Source: Branchiostoma floridae (Eukaryota; Chordata; Leptocardii; Amphioxiformes; Branchiostomatidae). From it: a stretch of DNA of 64,000 bases. Shown piece after piece: positions 1-10,400 of the stretch. Numbering within the stretch: the first letter of the stretch is position 1; the number at the start of each line of letters is the position of its first letter. The stretch is from the NCBI RefSeq assembly GCF_000003815.2, contig NC_049994.1, positions 15,260,070 through 15,324,069 of the forward strand. Reading direction: 5' to 3'. A program made the position numbers and the translations under genes. A model generated the notes under the pieces. The model ran no database searches. It was not told where the DNA came from and saw only the letters and a program-made list of their open reading frames with translations.

Positions 1-132
1 ATATACATACTGTCCAATCAGACGACCCATGCAACTGAACGGGTCAAGAAATAGTTCAATACAATTGTACACATTCAATTTCACAGCAGTATTAAACAAA
101 AACGATTCTCCTTGGAGATCAGTTTACCTTGC

Positions 133-1464
133 TCACTCGATGTCTTCCACGCTGGCCAAGGCTTCAACAGCTGGCGTCTGCACTGACTTTGGCGGGGCTA
201 CGAACAGCACATCTGCGCGACTGGAGCTCTGTGCGTTTCTCGGATTCTCTGTTGGTCTTCGAGGGAATACCCGTCTGGCCGGCTGGTCAGTCCGATTGCC
301 CGTACTCGGTCCAGCGGTTCCCATTCCTCGCGGCGCTCCGACCACCTGAATGTTCACCACTTGATTCGATGACCAGCCAAACTTTTCACGCACCGCGTTG
401 GCGAGTCGTCGCGCCCTACGATGCATAGCGTCTCGAATCTTCTCGATCCTGAGTGCGTAGATGACCGGATTGATAACCGAACTGCAGAGACCGATCAACA
501 TCCCCCATTTTGGCTTTGCCTCCATCTCACAGTCTACCCTTGCAAAGCACAAAAACTGCCGCACCATGTCGATGCAGAGCGGCAGCCAGCTTACGACGAA
601 CACCGCTGCAATAATGACAACTGTCACCTGCTTCTTCTGACTGTGTAGGAGGTGCTGGAATTTTCTTGCAGCAAGTCGTTGTTCCCTGCGTCTTGCGGCG
701 GGGAGGTTGTCTTGAGGGCTCTCGGTAGCCATGGGTCTGGTTCTAGAGATGCGCCGCTTCAGTACGATGAAGATTCTGACGTTGGTGAAGATCACTATCA
801 CTACGGCCATGAACAAGATGATGTTGATAAGGATGAGGTAGCCCACTGGTACCTGCCCTATGCAGTTCTCTGTGTTCATATCAACATCGATGCAGTTCCA
901 GCCCATGGCAGGGGACAAGCAGACAAGCACGCAAACTGTCCATGCGATCCCCAAGCTCACGGCAACGTGTCGCTTGGACATGCGGGTCTGGTAGAATATC
1001 GGGTGGAGGATGGCCAGATAACGGTCCACGGATAGAAGGACCACGCTAACTGCTGATAAGACCAGCACTAAAAGGAAGGTACAGACTACGCTCACTGATG
1101 TCAGTGGTTGAGGCACTTCCGTCTGGAAAATGGCACAGAAGAAGAACGAGAAGAAACCTGCCGCGCAGTCCGCCACAGCCAGGTTTGCCACGAACAGGTG
1201 CATGGGTTTGGACAGGTGGTGGTTTTTCAGCACCCCGGCCAGGACCGCGCCGTTCATGAGGAGAGCGACTGTCCCGACGGTGGCGGCGATGATCCCGACT
1301 TTCCGGTTCTCGTCCAGATGCGGAGCTGGCAGATGAGTACAGGAAGTTACCGCCAGGTCGTAGTCAACGTTGCTTTCTAGCTGCCCGCGGAAGCAAGGCC
1401 AGAAAGACTCGAACACCGTGGAGTTTCCTCCGGTGAAGTTCGCGGTGCTTTCGTTCATCCTCAA
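133..1464 (-). CDS. Rhodopsin-class GPCR, MECA-like (EDG/cannabinoid/melanocortin group), single exon
   Basis: An intact 443-residue reading frame encodes a seven-transmembrane receptor. The N-terminus has N-glycosylation sequons at residues 4, 9 and 14. Class A landmarks are visible: N71 in TM1, LAVAD with D99 in TM2, DRY at 147-149, W175 in TM4, SWLP at 292-295 in TM6 and NPVIY at 332-336 in TM7. The second extracellular loop carries MGWNC (187-191) followed by a second Cys at 201. That pattern, with no Cys at the usual TM3 start and no conserved TM5 proline, is typical of the EDG/LPA, cannabinoid and melanocortin receptors. Loop 3 is basic and the ~95-residue tail is Arg/Ser/Pro rich. It would act at the plasma membrane through G proteins. 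The ligand cannot be read from sequence. A GTGAGC motif overlaps the stop region, so an alternative spliced tail is possible. It is transcribed in the same direction as nebulin and lies downstream of it. Confidence 0.9.
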   Translation of the reverse strand: MRMNESTANFTGGNSTVFESFWPCFRGQLESNVDYDLAVTSCTHLPAPHLDENRKVGIIAATVGTVALLMNGAVLAGVLKNHHLSKPMHLFVANLAVADCAAGFFSFFFCAIFQTEVPQPLTSVSVVCTFLLVLVLSAVSVVLLSVDRYLAILHPIFYQTRMSKRHVAVSLGIAWTVCVLVCLSPAMGWNCIDVDMNTENCIGQVPVGYLILINIILFMAVVIVIFTNVRIFIVLKRRISRTRPMATESPQDNLPAARRREQRLAARKFQHLLHSQKKQVTVVIIAAVFVVSWLPLCIDMVRQFLCFARVDCEMEAKPKWGMLIGLCSSVINPVIYALRIEKIRDAMHRRARRLANAVREKFGWSSNQVVNIQVVGAPRGMGTAGPSTGNRTDQPARRVFPRRPTENPRNAQSSSRADVLFVAPPKSVQTPAVEALASVEDIE

Positions 1465-2285
1465 GACAGCCCTTTCCTCTCCCTATGGCAAGAAGGACTG
1501 ATTTGGGGCTTTCCACCTTTTCTTCTAACTCATGACGACTTCGGCTACATGACTTTCTACAATAATCTCTCGGGTCTACTGACAACTGAGGAAAATGTAG
1601 TACATTGTATTTTGCTTCTGTACGTCAGTGTTACCACGGCTTCACACCTGCCACATGTGTTGCCATGACAATCAACAGTCACGATTTGCTTGTCACCCAT
1701 TTGATCAAAATGTCAATCCGAGCGAGAATGCTGTGGTGCTGGACACAAACATAGCTCAGGGTTTTGCCCCCTCATAGCAAATACCAATCCCTTTCAATTA
1801 CAAATTGCCACAAGCTTTTCATCCATGTCTTTAGAAACATGTCTGAACGGAGGTGACGCATATAAGGCCACAGCCTGGCGCGCACGTTTCATCCACCCAC
1901 CGTACACGTGGCCTTAAATATATATAAAGTCCTTCTACAGTAATAGTTTCTTTCACCGGACAGCAAACTTACGGAACTCGACGATACCTGTTTCCCTCCT
2001 GTCTACAACTTATCAGCCTTCAAAACAAATGTCCAAAGCTACCTCCGTACACAGTTTCCAACTTTTTAGTTCATTCCATTGAAGAAGACAGAAGCCTTAA
2101 CCTTGTGTGGAGAGCAAGAATACAAATGACTTATAACTATTAAAGTAAAGCCCTAGCCTCATGCATAGCTACGAAGACAGAGAAGCCAGTATGACCAAGA
2201 AGAAGAACTGTCGCAACTGGGCAAATCCGGGAATGAGAGATCAATCGCCTTGTTTGCCAACGAGTCTAAACGTTTTCAGTGACAG
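1465..2285. other. Intergenic, upstream of the GPCR
   Basis: No coding exon is recognised. The stretch would hold the receptor's 5' UTR and promoter; a TATATATAA-like tract lies near 1918-1926, but its link to transcription is not supported by anything else seen. Confidence 0.4.
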
Positions 2286-3665
2286 AAATGTGCTAAAATA
2301 TGCTTACTTAGTAAAATGTCTATCTTTTCTGCCTCGACTTTCAATCGAGTGTAAAACTGAAGTTTCTACGAAATGAATACTGGTAAAGTTTGGAGTGTTA
2401 TTTCCTTGCCATATGGATGTCTCTAAAAGTAGGTGCACTCTGTGCTGCACGTCAGACGTGAATACCAAGAATATTCTAATAACTGTTAATATTACTCTGC
2501 CGAGCATTGATAGAATTACAAAATTAACATGGTAGCTATCAGAAAATTCTTCCTATGTGTTAGACGGCGATCGCTCTGATGATGAAGGAAACCGAAAGCG
2601 TGAAATACAAAGGTTGGTATCTTCTGCAGTTATTAAACTGTAATGTAAAGATCAACCGCTGAATACCTTTGACGCCAGAGTCGAGCTTTAATCAGAAAGG
2701 TTGTTAAAAACAACATTCTTGTTCGCTGAGACATCACGTTGCAGTTCCTGAATAAATTATCTCTCCTTAGCCAGTAGTACTTGTTGGTGAGTATTCTGAA
2801 TGTAAACATGTCTCGTCTTTTTTCGTGACAGCTATATGATCAAAGATACAAATAGTCTAAAATAAACACGCATCATAGAATATGTTTGTGGCACTGAGGA
2901 CAATGGTGTTTTTGTTGATGGACTTTTTATTGAGAGTAAAACTGAAGTTTCTACGAAATGACTACTGGTAAAGTTCGGAGCGTTATTCACTTACTTAGTG
3001 GTTGTGTCCAATTGTAGGTGCACTCAGACATGAATACCAAGAATATTCTAATGGCTGTTAACGTTACTTCGCCAAGCTTTGATAGAAAACACTTGTATAA
3101 AAATGACATAGTAGTTATTAGGAAATTCTTCCCATGTCTTGATGATCATGACGCACCGAAAGCGTAAACAACAACGGTTGGCAATTTCCAGAGTTATTAA
3201 GATCTTCATGTAGACTGTCTTTTTTCGTGACAGCAATATGATCAAAGATACAAATAGTCTAAAATAAACACGCATCATAGAATATGTTTGTGGCACTGAA
3301 AACGACGGTCTTTTTGTTGCTGGACTTTTTATTGAGAGTAAAACTGAAGTTTCTACGAAATGAATACTTGTAAAGTTTGGAGTGTTATTCGCTTGCTTGA
3401 TGGTTGTCTCTAAAAGTAGGTGCACTCTGTGCTTCGCGTCAGATGTGAATACCAAAAATATTCTAATATCTGTTAACATTACATCGCCTGGTTTTGATAG
3501 AAAACAAAATAACATAGTTATTAAAAGATTCTTTCCATGTGTTCGATGACGCACCGAAAGCGTAAATAAAGGTTGGCAATTTCCAGAGTTATCAAGATCT
3601 TCATGTACACGTCATCCAAAAAATATTTTCGACTTCAGTCACAAAGGTTGTTAAAAACAACATTC
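2286..3665. repeat. Three-copy diverged tandem/dispersed repeat (~400-bp unit)
   Basis: The phrase gtaaaactgaagtttctacg recurs near 2350, 2936 and 3340, each time followed by taaag-rich sequence, a shared aggtgcactc block and gaatattcta. The last two copies are about 403 bp apart and also share the leading block starting cgtgacag (2825, 3227). The first copy shares the trailing block with a small palindrome, gttgttaaaaacaac. This is an unclassified repeat family with no coding capacity seen. Confidence 0.8.
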
Positions 3666-3959
3666 TTTCCCGCTGAGATATCCCGTTAGCCACTGAATAT
3701 ATGTTGGTTTCTTAAGCAAGGACATGTCATTGAGCATACTGATGGCACTAATCCAAAGTACACTACACTGCACGAAAAGTGGTATTTAACGTAGTAAATG
3801 TCAGGTGCTTGCTGCTTTAGACAACGATTATCAGACTTATGTAGGATCTATCGCTATCGTCATGGCAACCATAACCAGATGCACCTGCCGGACTTACCTT
3901 GGAAATAATCTCGTGATAGCTTAAATAACACCTGGAGTTGGGTATAGAGGGCTTACTCC

Positions 3960-4212
3960 ACAGAAAAAGGGGAATTTACAAATGGCGACAAATGCATCCA
4001 GGGAATCTCTACTGGCGACTTGTATCGCTCAAAGTAAGCCATTTAAAATCCTATCCAAAGGACGGCCCTTATAGTAGCGAAGTATACCCATTAAGCACGG
4101 GAAGTCGTGATAAGTCCCTTTCCAAACGACACAAGTAGCATATCAACGGATTCGAACACAGGGCCTCTTGGTTATAAGACAATTCAATGGTTTTGAATTT
4201 TGAATGATTTTG
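3960..4212 (-). mobile_element. tRNA-derived SINE fragment
   Basis: Read on the minus strand, the unit starts with a tRNA 3' half that includes a B-box match GTTCGAATCC (plus 4148-4157). It continues into a body with a short run like GGAAAGGGACTTATCACGAC and then TAATGGGTA. This order matches the general layout of tRNA-head SINEs of deuterostomes. The 5' tRNA half is degraded. The assignment rests on pattern recognition, and the ends are approximate. Confidence 0.6.
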
Positions 4213-4608
4213 TTTGTTTTTCATATCCGGTAAAACGCCTCATGGCGTAACACACCAGGTCTGTACTGAACAGTACCAGCTGCATAACCGGACAGATTCA
4301 TTCGATCCACTCACACCGGGAAGGACCCATATTATTTTCGATAAGTGCGGTGGGTTCTTCAGCGCGCTGGAGGTGTGGGTCTCCTCAAACAATATTTATA
4401 CGTGCACTGTAGATACAAACAGTTCATTTATCTTCGTATGATAGTGGTAGGATTGGTGATTTCGACCGTAACGGAGATGTCACCTCAAGACTAATGTCCA
4501 TCAAGGTCATTTGATCTGGACCTGAGGTCCATTTTTTTCTGTCTGTCTGTGGAATCCCTGCTTTCAGAAAGAATCAATCAAAACTACACGCAGCCTGTAC
4601 AACGGGGG

Positions 4609-6060
4609 GTATAACTTTATTGTCTAGAGATGTGTAGATGCGTGTTAGGTGATATCATCACATTGTAAGACTACACCAGAGTCTTTGGTATAGCGAGGCA
4701 CACACCACGCATGCATGTTCAGGGACAATGACATTTAAAAAAATTGTCTACATATTGAAAGGTAAGATGTAAAAGTTGCGACTTAAATTGCTGTGCCGTT
4801 ATATGAGGTAAGTCATGATTCTTTAGTAGTGCTTGACGCGTAACGTTGCTATGCATTTAGGGGGCTGTTGAACTGGAGGTGGGCATATAAGACATTGGGG
4901 ACCACCTACGGCCATAGGAAAAAAACAGAGGTCTATGAAAGATCACTGAGCTTTGGAAGATGTCACTGGGAGATCTTGGAGGTCATTGAAACATCACTAA
5001 GAGCTCTGGAAGATCACTCTATTAGGAGACTTTGGAGATCTTTGGTTGTGATTAAAAGACCTTGAACATAATTGAGTGAGTACGCACTGGATGAAATACC
5101 ATGAGATTTGACGCTCAAAATAGAATCCTCACGTCAAAAATCACTCAAAGAAAACAACACACAGATCTGTGGTCTTGGAAAGATCACTTCGCTTTGGAAG
5201 ACCATTTCATCGGAAGACCTTAGAGGTCATCGAAACAGCAAGAAAGGAATTCTGGAAGATAACTTTACTAGCAAATGAGTGTTAGGTGATGTCATCACAT
5301 TGCAAGACTACGCCAGAGTCTTTGGTAAAGCAAGGCACACACCACGCATGCATGTTCAGGGACAATGGCAAAATTCAAGCGTTTCGTAACGTTACATTGA
5401 AAGGTAAGTTGTGATGTAAAATTTATGACTGAAATTGCTGTGCTGTAACATGAGGAAAAGTATCATTCTGAGGCAGTGCTTGACACGTAATGTTACTGCC
5501 ATTGGAGACAACTTAAAGGTCATAGGAAGATCTTGTAAAGATCACTGAGCTTTGGAAGAACTTCATCGGAATACCTCATTACAGGTCATCACGCAAAACA
5601 TTAAGCAAGGAACTCTGGAAGATCAGTTTATCAGAAAGCCTTGGATTTTTATCCGATCGCTGTCGCATTTTAAAAGTTATATTTATGCATCAATGTTTTA
5701 AAGGTAATTGTATCACTTTCAAGCGATTCTGTGACTGATGGCGCATTTCATGTGTTTTTTGTATATGACACATGCCGATTCAATCTGAAATAGGCTGAAT
5801 CTTAGGTCTTTGATTATGATTAGTAGATCTTGAACATAATTGAGTACTGACTGAAAGGCAGGGAAGAATTTGATGCTCAATCTAGAATCCTCACAAAGAA
5901 GAATGACTCAAAGAAAACCGCCACGCACGCTGTACATCAGGGGATATAACTTTATTGTCTAGAGATGTGCAGATGAGTGTTAGGTGATGTCATCACATTG
6001 CAAGACTACGCCAGAGTCTTTGGTAAAGCGAGGCACACACCACGCATGCTTGTTCGGGGC
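4609..6060. repeat. Three-copy repeat with taggtgatgtcatcacattg core
   Basis: Copies of a ~120-bp block (from gtgttaggtgat to cacgcatgcatgttc) lie at about 4642, 5279 and 5977, spaced 637 and 698 bp. The first and third are preceded by the same ataactttattgtctagaga stretch. Between them are repeated agatcactgagctttggaag motifs. There is no open coding frame of note. The family is not identified. Confidence 0.8.
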
Positions 6061-7095
6061 GCGGCGTATTAACACAGAACGTGTGCAGCCGCTCTGTGCT
6101 CCGCCCCACCTTACTGCACTCACATAGGTTCACTCACGCTCAAAGAAATTTTACAAGTTTCACCCAAAAAAAAAGTTCTCTTAAAACATTCCCTGCAAAA
6201 TGTCCATGAACTGGTGAAGGGAAAGGTACAGTACAGTATGGCACGGTACTTAGAAATGTTTCTTACAAAGTTTTTTTTTGCTATGTAAGCCTCAAGTTAC
6301 TAGATACAAGGGATAAACTCCCTAACTTAGGTATAGTTGTCTATACATGCACAACAGTCGAGGTTTCACGGCCATTCACTCTACACAAACTCTCAAACTT
6401 GCTAGTTTCAGATTAAAGCTAACAAAAAGCCGATAGTTACAATGACTTAGTGATAAAGTACACTAAAAACGAACAAAATCACCTACGTATGATCAATGAT
6501 AAATAAAATGCTATTGCAGTGATACAACGTTTGATCATTTTCAAACTCAAAGTTAACGTCCTACAAATATAAAGGCACATGTTTAAAGTTCAGCTTTCAA
6601 ACTAGTTACTGCATCTACCTCTACTATTTCTATGGCTGAAAGGTAAGTTATACACCCATCCAAACATAATAAGGTCTACACGTTTTGTAGTGTTTCGCAA
6701 AACATGAGGTTTGGTTCCCCTGTGGAATAGACCGATTCAGGGGAATCTCTCACATACTTTCCGGTCCTTAAAATAATACAAATCCCAGAAACATCAGGAA
6801 TATGTAGTAAAATCCTGGCATTCATTCTCATTCATCAAATCCAGACAAAGAGGAGTTTTTGTCACTCCTTGTTTAGACATTAGACGTGAAACTGGGAAGA
6901 CGTTCTTCCAGGCTAGAAGTGGTCAGCCCTAAGTGTAGAAAAAGATCTCACATCCTGGCATTTTTCTCTAATTTTTCGTAACATTCAACTGTTTCTTCAT
7001 TGCAATTATAGATTCCTCAAAACCTATCTTCTAGATTACAGTTCAGCTCGTAAAAAGTTCCATATTTTTTACCAAAAAAGCGCCGCAACTGTTAC
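6061..7095. other. AT-rich intergenic DNA between nebulin 3' end and repeats
   Basis: No exon, RNA gene or mobile element is recognised here. It lies downstream of the candidate nebulin poly(A) signal. Confidence 0.5.
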
Positions 7096-7101
7096 TTTAT
7101 T
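7096..7101 (-). promoter_or_regulatory. Candidate nebulin poly(A) signal AATAAA
   Basis: AATAAA on the minus strand lies about 155 bases downstream of the SH3-exon stop codon, a normal distance for a short 3' UTR. It is the first canonical hexamer after the stop that I see. Cleavage site not determined. Confidence 0.5.
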
Positions 7102-7255
7102 TCCGTTGCCAAGGATGGTGCAGTGCTAGTATGGCTCCATAGCTAGCTAGGTCGTCCGCAATCTGTCGTTGTTATAACATCGTGTATGTGAAGAGGTTGT
7201 GATTTCTTTGACGAGTGGAGTTTTTCTTTTTTGTTTAAGCGTTGAATGCTGCTGT

Positions 7256-7435
7256 CTACGACATGGGCTCCACGTAGTTTGCCGGCAGCATGCCGCTCTG
7301 TCCGGTACGCTGCACCGTCCCGGTCATCCACCCGTCGTCGATCTTCACGCAGTTGACAATGACGTCACCGTCCATGAAGCTGATCTCGTCGTCCTCAGCG
7401 GCGGTGTAGTCGAACACCGCGCGCATCACGTTTTG
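7256..7435 (-). CDS. NEB: Nebulin terminal exon: SH3 domain and stop
   Basis: The exon encodes 59 residues plus a stop after a CCACAG acceptor. It is a complete SH3 fold: [11 protein letters not shown] (RT loop), [19 protein letters not shown] and [12 protein letters not shown]. The ALYDY-like motif, the Trp pair position and the PxxY signature are intact. The nebulin-family hallmark GTVQRTG-x-GMLPANY is unmistakable. In vertebrates this domain anchors nebulin in the Z-disc by binding Pro-rich partners. The phase-0 start fits the upstream mini-exon at 8301-8345. Confidence 0.96.
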   Translation of the reverse strand, partial: QNVMRAVFDYTAAEDDEISFMDGDVIVNCVKIDDGWMTGTVQRTGQSGMLPANYVEPMS

Positions 7436-10400
7436 CTGTGGGCGGGAATGATACAAGAAGTTAAGATCATTTCATGCTTAATGGTAAAGGTAGTGCCGAG
7501 GGTTGTTTTAAAGGCCATATACACCTTTCTCACGCGGCGGCCATGATAGATCGAAGAAGAGGTCAATGAGGCAAACAGACAAAACTTATTTCTAAAATCA
7601 GGTCCCATTTAGTTTCCCCCCAAACCACACAAATTTTCATGATATAAGATAGAATAATAAATATTACAAGAAGTGTTATGCACCGAAAGATGTAGCAATT
7701 TAGAGTAGTGTAGACTGACCCCATAGTCCCTTAAGAGATGCAAAATAAAAACATAATAATGCAAATCTTTAACGAATTTGCAGCCATTCACTTACTGGTC
7801 GATTTCCTAATTGGCAGGCTACCATTGGTCGAACTGCTAATTAAGATGGACAGCCTTTTGTTTGCCACATTGAACTCGTTTTAGATCTATCATGGCCGCC
7901 GCGTGAGAAAGGTGTATAGGGGCAATAGATTCTAATCCACTGTGTCTGGGGCATGGTATTGGGGGGGTGGAGCCTAACCCTCTCCTCCCATCCGCTTTTA
8001 TCTTCCTAAACGAAGTCAGGTACCCATTTTCCCCCAGCATTTTTTCATGCTTAAAGACCTGTAATAGTTTCTATATTGCTCACACGATATTGTACAGGTA
8101 CATGTTGGTTTTCACGATTGTACAACGAACTCGGCTGTACAACAAGCCAAAGGAAAAATGAAAGCTTTGACACGACTTGCACTTGCAAATAAACTTCTAC
8201 TGATTATAAGCATAGCAAGAGAAGCTCTACTTCTATGTAATTATCATCAGTGTGAATTCAACAAAGACATAGAGTTTTTTCTTGTTGTTAGAATACGTAC
8301 CCCTGACTGGATTGTTGGCTCTGGTTCACTGACAGCAGCGGGAGCCTAGAGGAGGGGTCAGTAACAGCAGCACGGTCAGGTTAGGCGCTACTCTACTACA
8401 GGGGTCTAGAATAAGTCACACAAGCGAAAGGTCTTCTGCTTTTAAGCCCCGGTCACACATGGTCGACAAAGGCCTCCCGAATTTCTTCAGACCATAGTTC
8501 ATAGTTATCAAGGAAGCTCATCCGGTGGCACTGCTTGGGGAGTGGTTGGAAGAAAAGTCATACATGGAAAGGTTCTGTATGTGTGACAAGGGCTTAAGAC
8601 AAGGTACAAGCTAATAGATGGGAAAGAAGGCTTTCAACATCTTTTAATCACTTTCTGCTGCAAGCAAACAATATACAGTAACACATAGGAATGACGGCTC
8701 TAGTGTTATTGCATCAAACAATGTAAGGAAATCACAACACTTTAAACTGCAAGGAGATTAACATATCATAGGAATACCTTTTACGAAACTGTGGTAGCAT
8801 AGATTTTGAATCTTGCACAACATTTACTACTGATTAACAGCCATAGCTCAGACACAGAAAAGACCTCTACGTTACAACATACATATCAGCTGTTGTTAGG
8901 GAATATTAAAGAGTTCTAAGGCCTCACCAATATATTTTCTTGTTTCTCGCACTGTTTAAGGCAAATATATAAAAGGTGGACATCTTAAAAGCAGAGGGCG
9001 GAGAGGAAAACTTGAGAAGGACTGTATTCACTCCATGAAACTGGGGTTAGCAATGCATAAACCTTGTCCACAGGTTTTGTTTTCATTATGTTGTTTTTCA
9101 AGTTAGAAACTTTGAGCATACATTTTTAAAGTCTGGGAACCAACAACTTGGATTGGTGTGGTCGAACTTAGAAATACCAGTCTGCGATGGTCAAAGACTG
9201 GTATTTCTGGTACATCTTTCAACAGAACAACGTTGTGAGAAAGTTGTAAGACGGGCGAACGTACCTCAAACTTAGGCTGCTGTGCATCAGGATGGGTCAT
9301 GGGGTCGTAGTCTTCAATCTTGCCTGGCTTCAGCCTGACCTGTTGGTAGCCTGAGTAATGAGGGAAACGGGATTCGTTAATCTTTGACCCACTCATGATA
9401 CCATGGAGACCTTTCCTTCAGCTTAATGGTAGGAGTATACCCAAAAAGTGATTTTTGTTTTTCTTTTTACTTAATGGTCATTACGTAACAAGGCCTGAAG
9501 GCCACTCAAGGTTACGGGTTACACGATTGTAACTGTAACAGCATCTCTTCTCCCTATGTCAGAAACATCATGATTGAGACCAGCCCAATTGCTCACTATG
9601 AGTGAGGACTAACTGACCCAATATGCGAAGCGCGGGTTACGAGGGCTGCTCGGGAGATTCCCTACCCCATTTTGGCCGGAATGATTTGAAATCTGTATGC
9701 CTTGGTTGATAACTTGATACCCAAGCAGCGACCTGTATACCGTATGACTGGTGAACCATCGTGAAGTAACAAAACCCATTCTTGCCAAATTGGCAAGCTC
9801 AGAGAGTACTGTTTAAGCAGTAGTTAAACCAACCTTCAAGCAACATTGGAACAAGTTTTGCCAATGGCATTGTAAGTCCTTGTTAATATTGCTTCTAATA
9901 AGCAAGGTACATGTGGTTCACAACATTTGTGAACTGTATCTATAAATACTAGATGACAATTCCTTCTGAATTCATTCAATATAAGTTTACAACTAGATAA
10001 CTGTATGTAAGTCTTCAGTTATGACAAAACTATGAACAACTAATTAGATGGTCAAAGCTAGAAATGGGGAGAAAACTATATCATATAACAATATTTAGAA
10101 GAGGATCATACAGGATGTTATGATATCTTGCACAGCAGCTAAAAGAACCTAACATTTCATTTTAATGACAATCAGCTGTCCCCAAAGATATCAAAATAAT
10201 AATGTACTGGGTAGTCCTGCAATAGCTTGAATAAAAAAATGACTTGAAGAATTTGTAGCTGAGTAGGCCTCTAACCACTGAAGAAGTTGTGAGCAAAGAC
10301 ACCTGGTCTGGGTGACAGACTAAATAAAAGTTCTTTAACAAGATCTACACATGTATGCAGCTCCAGATGTCTTACTTTACATTCTCTTCTGAGATCTTAA

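Noticed and set aside
4141-4210. tRNA-like sequence with a B box
   Set aside because: There is no complete cloverleaf and it runs into a SINE body, so it is annotated as a SINE and not a tRNA gene.
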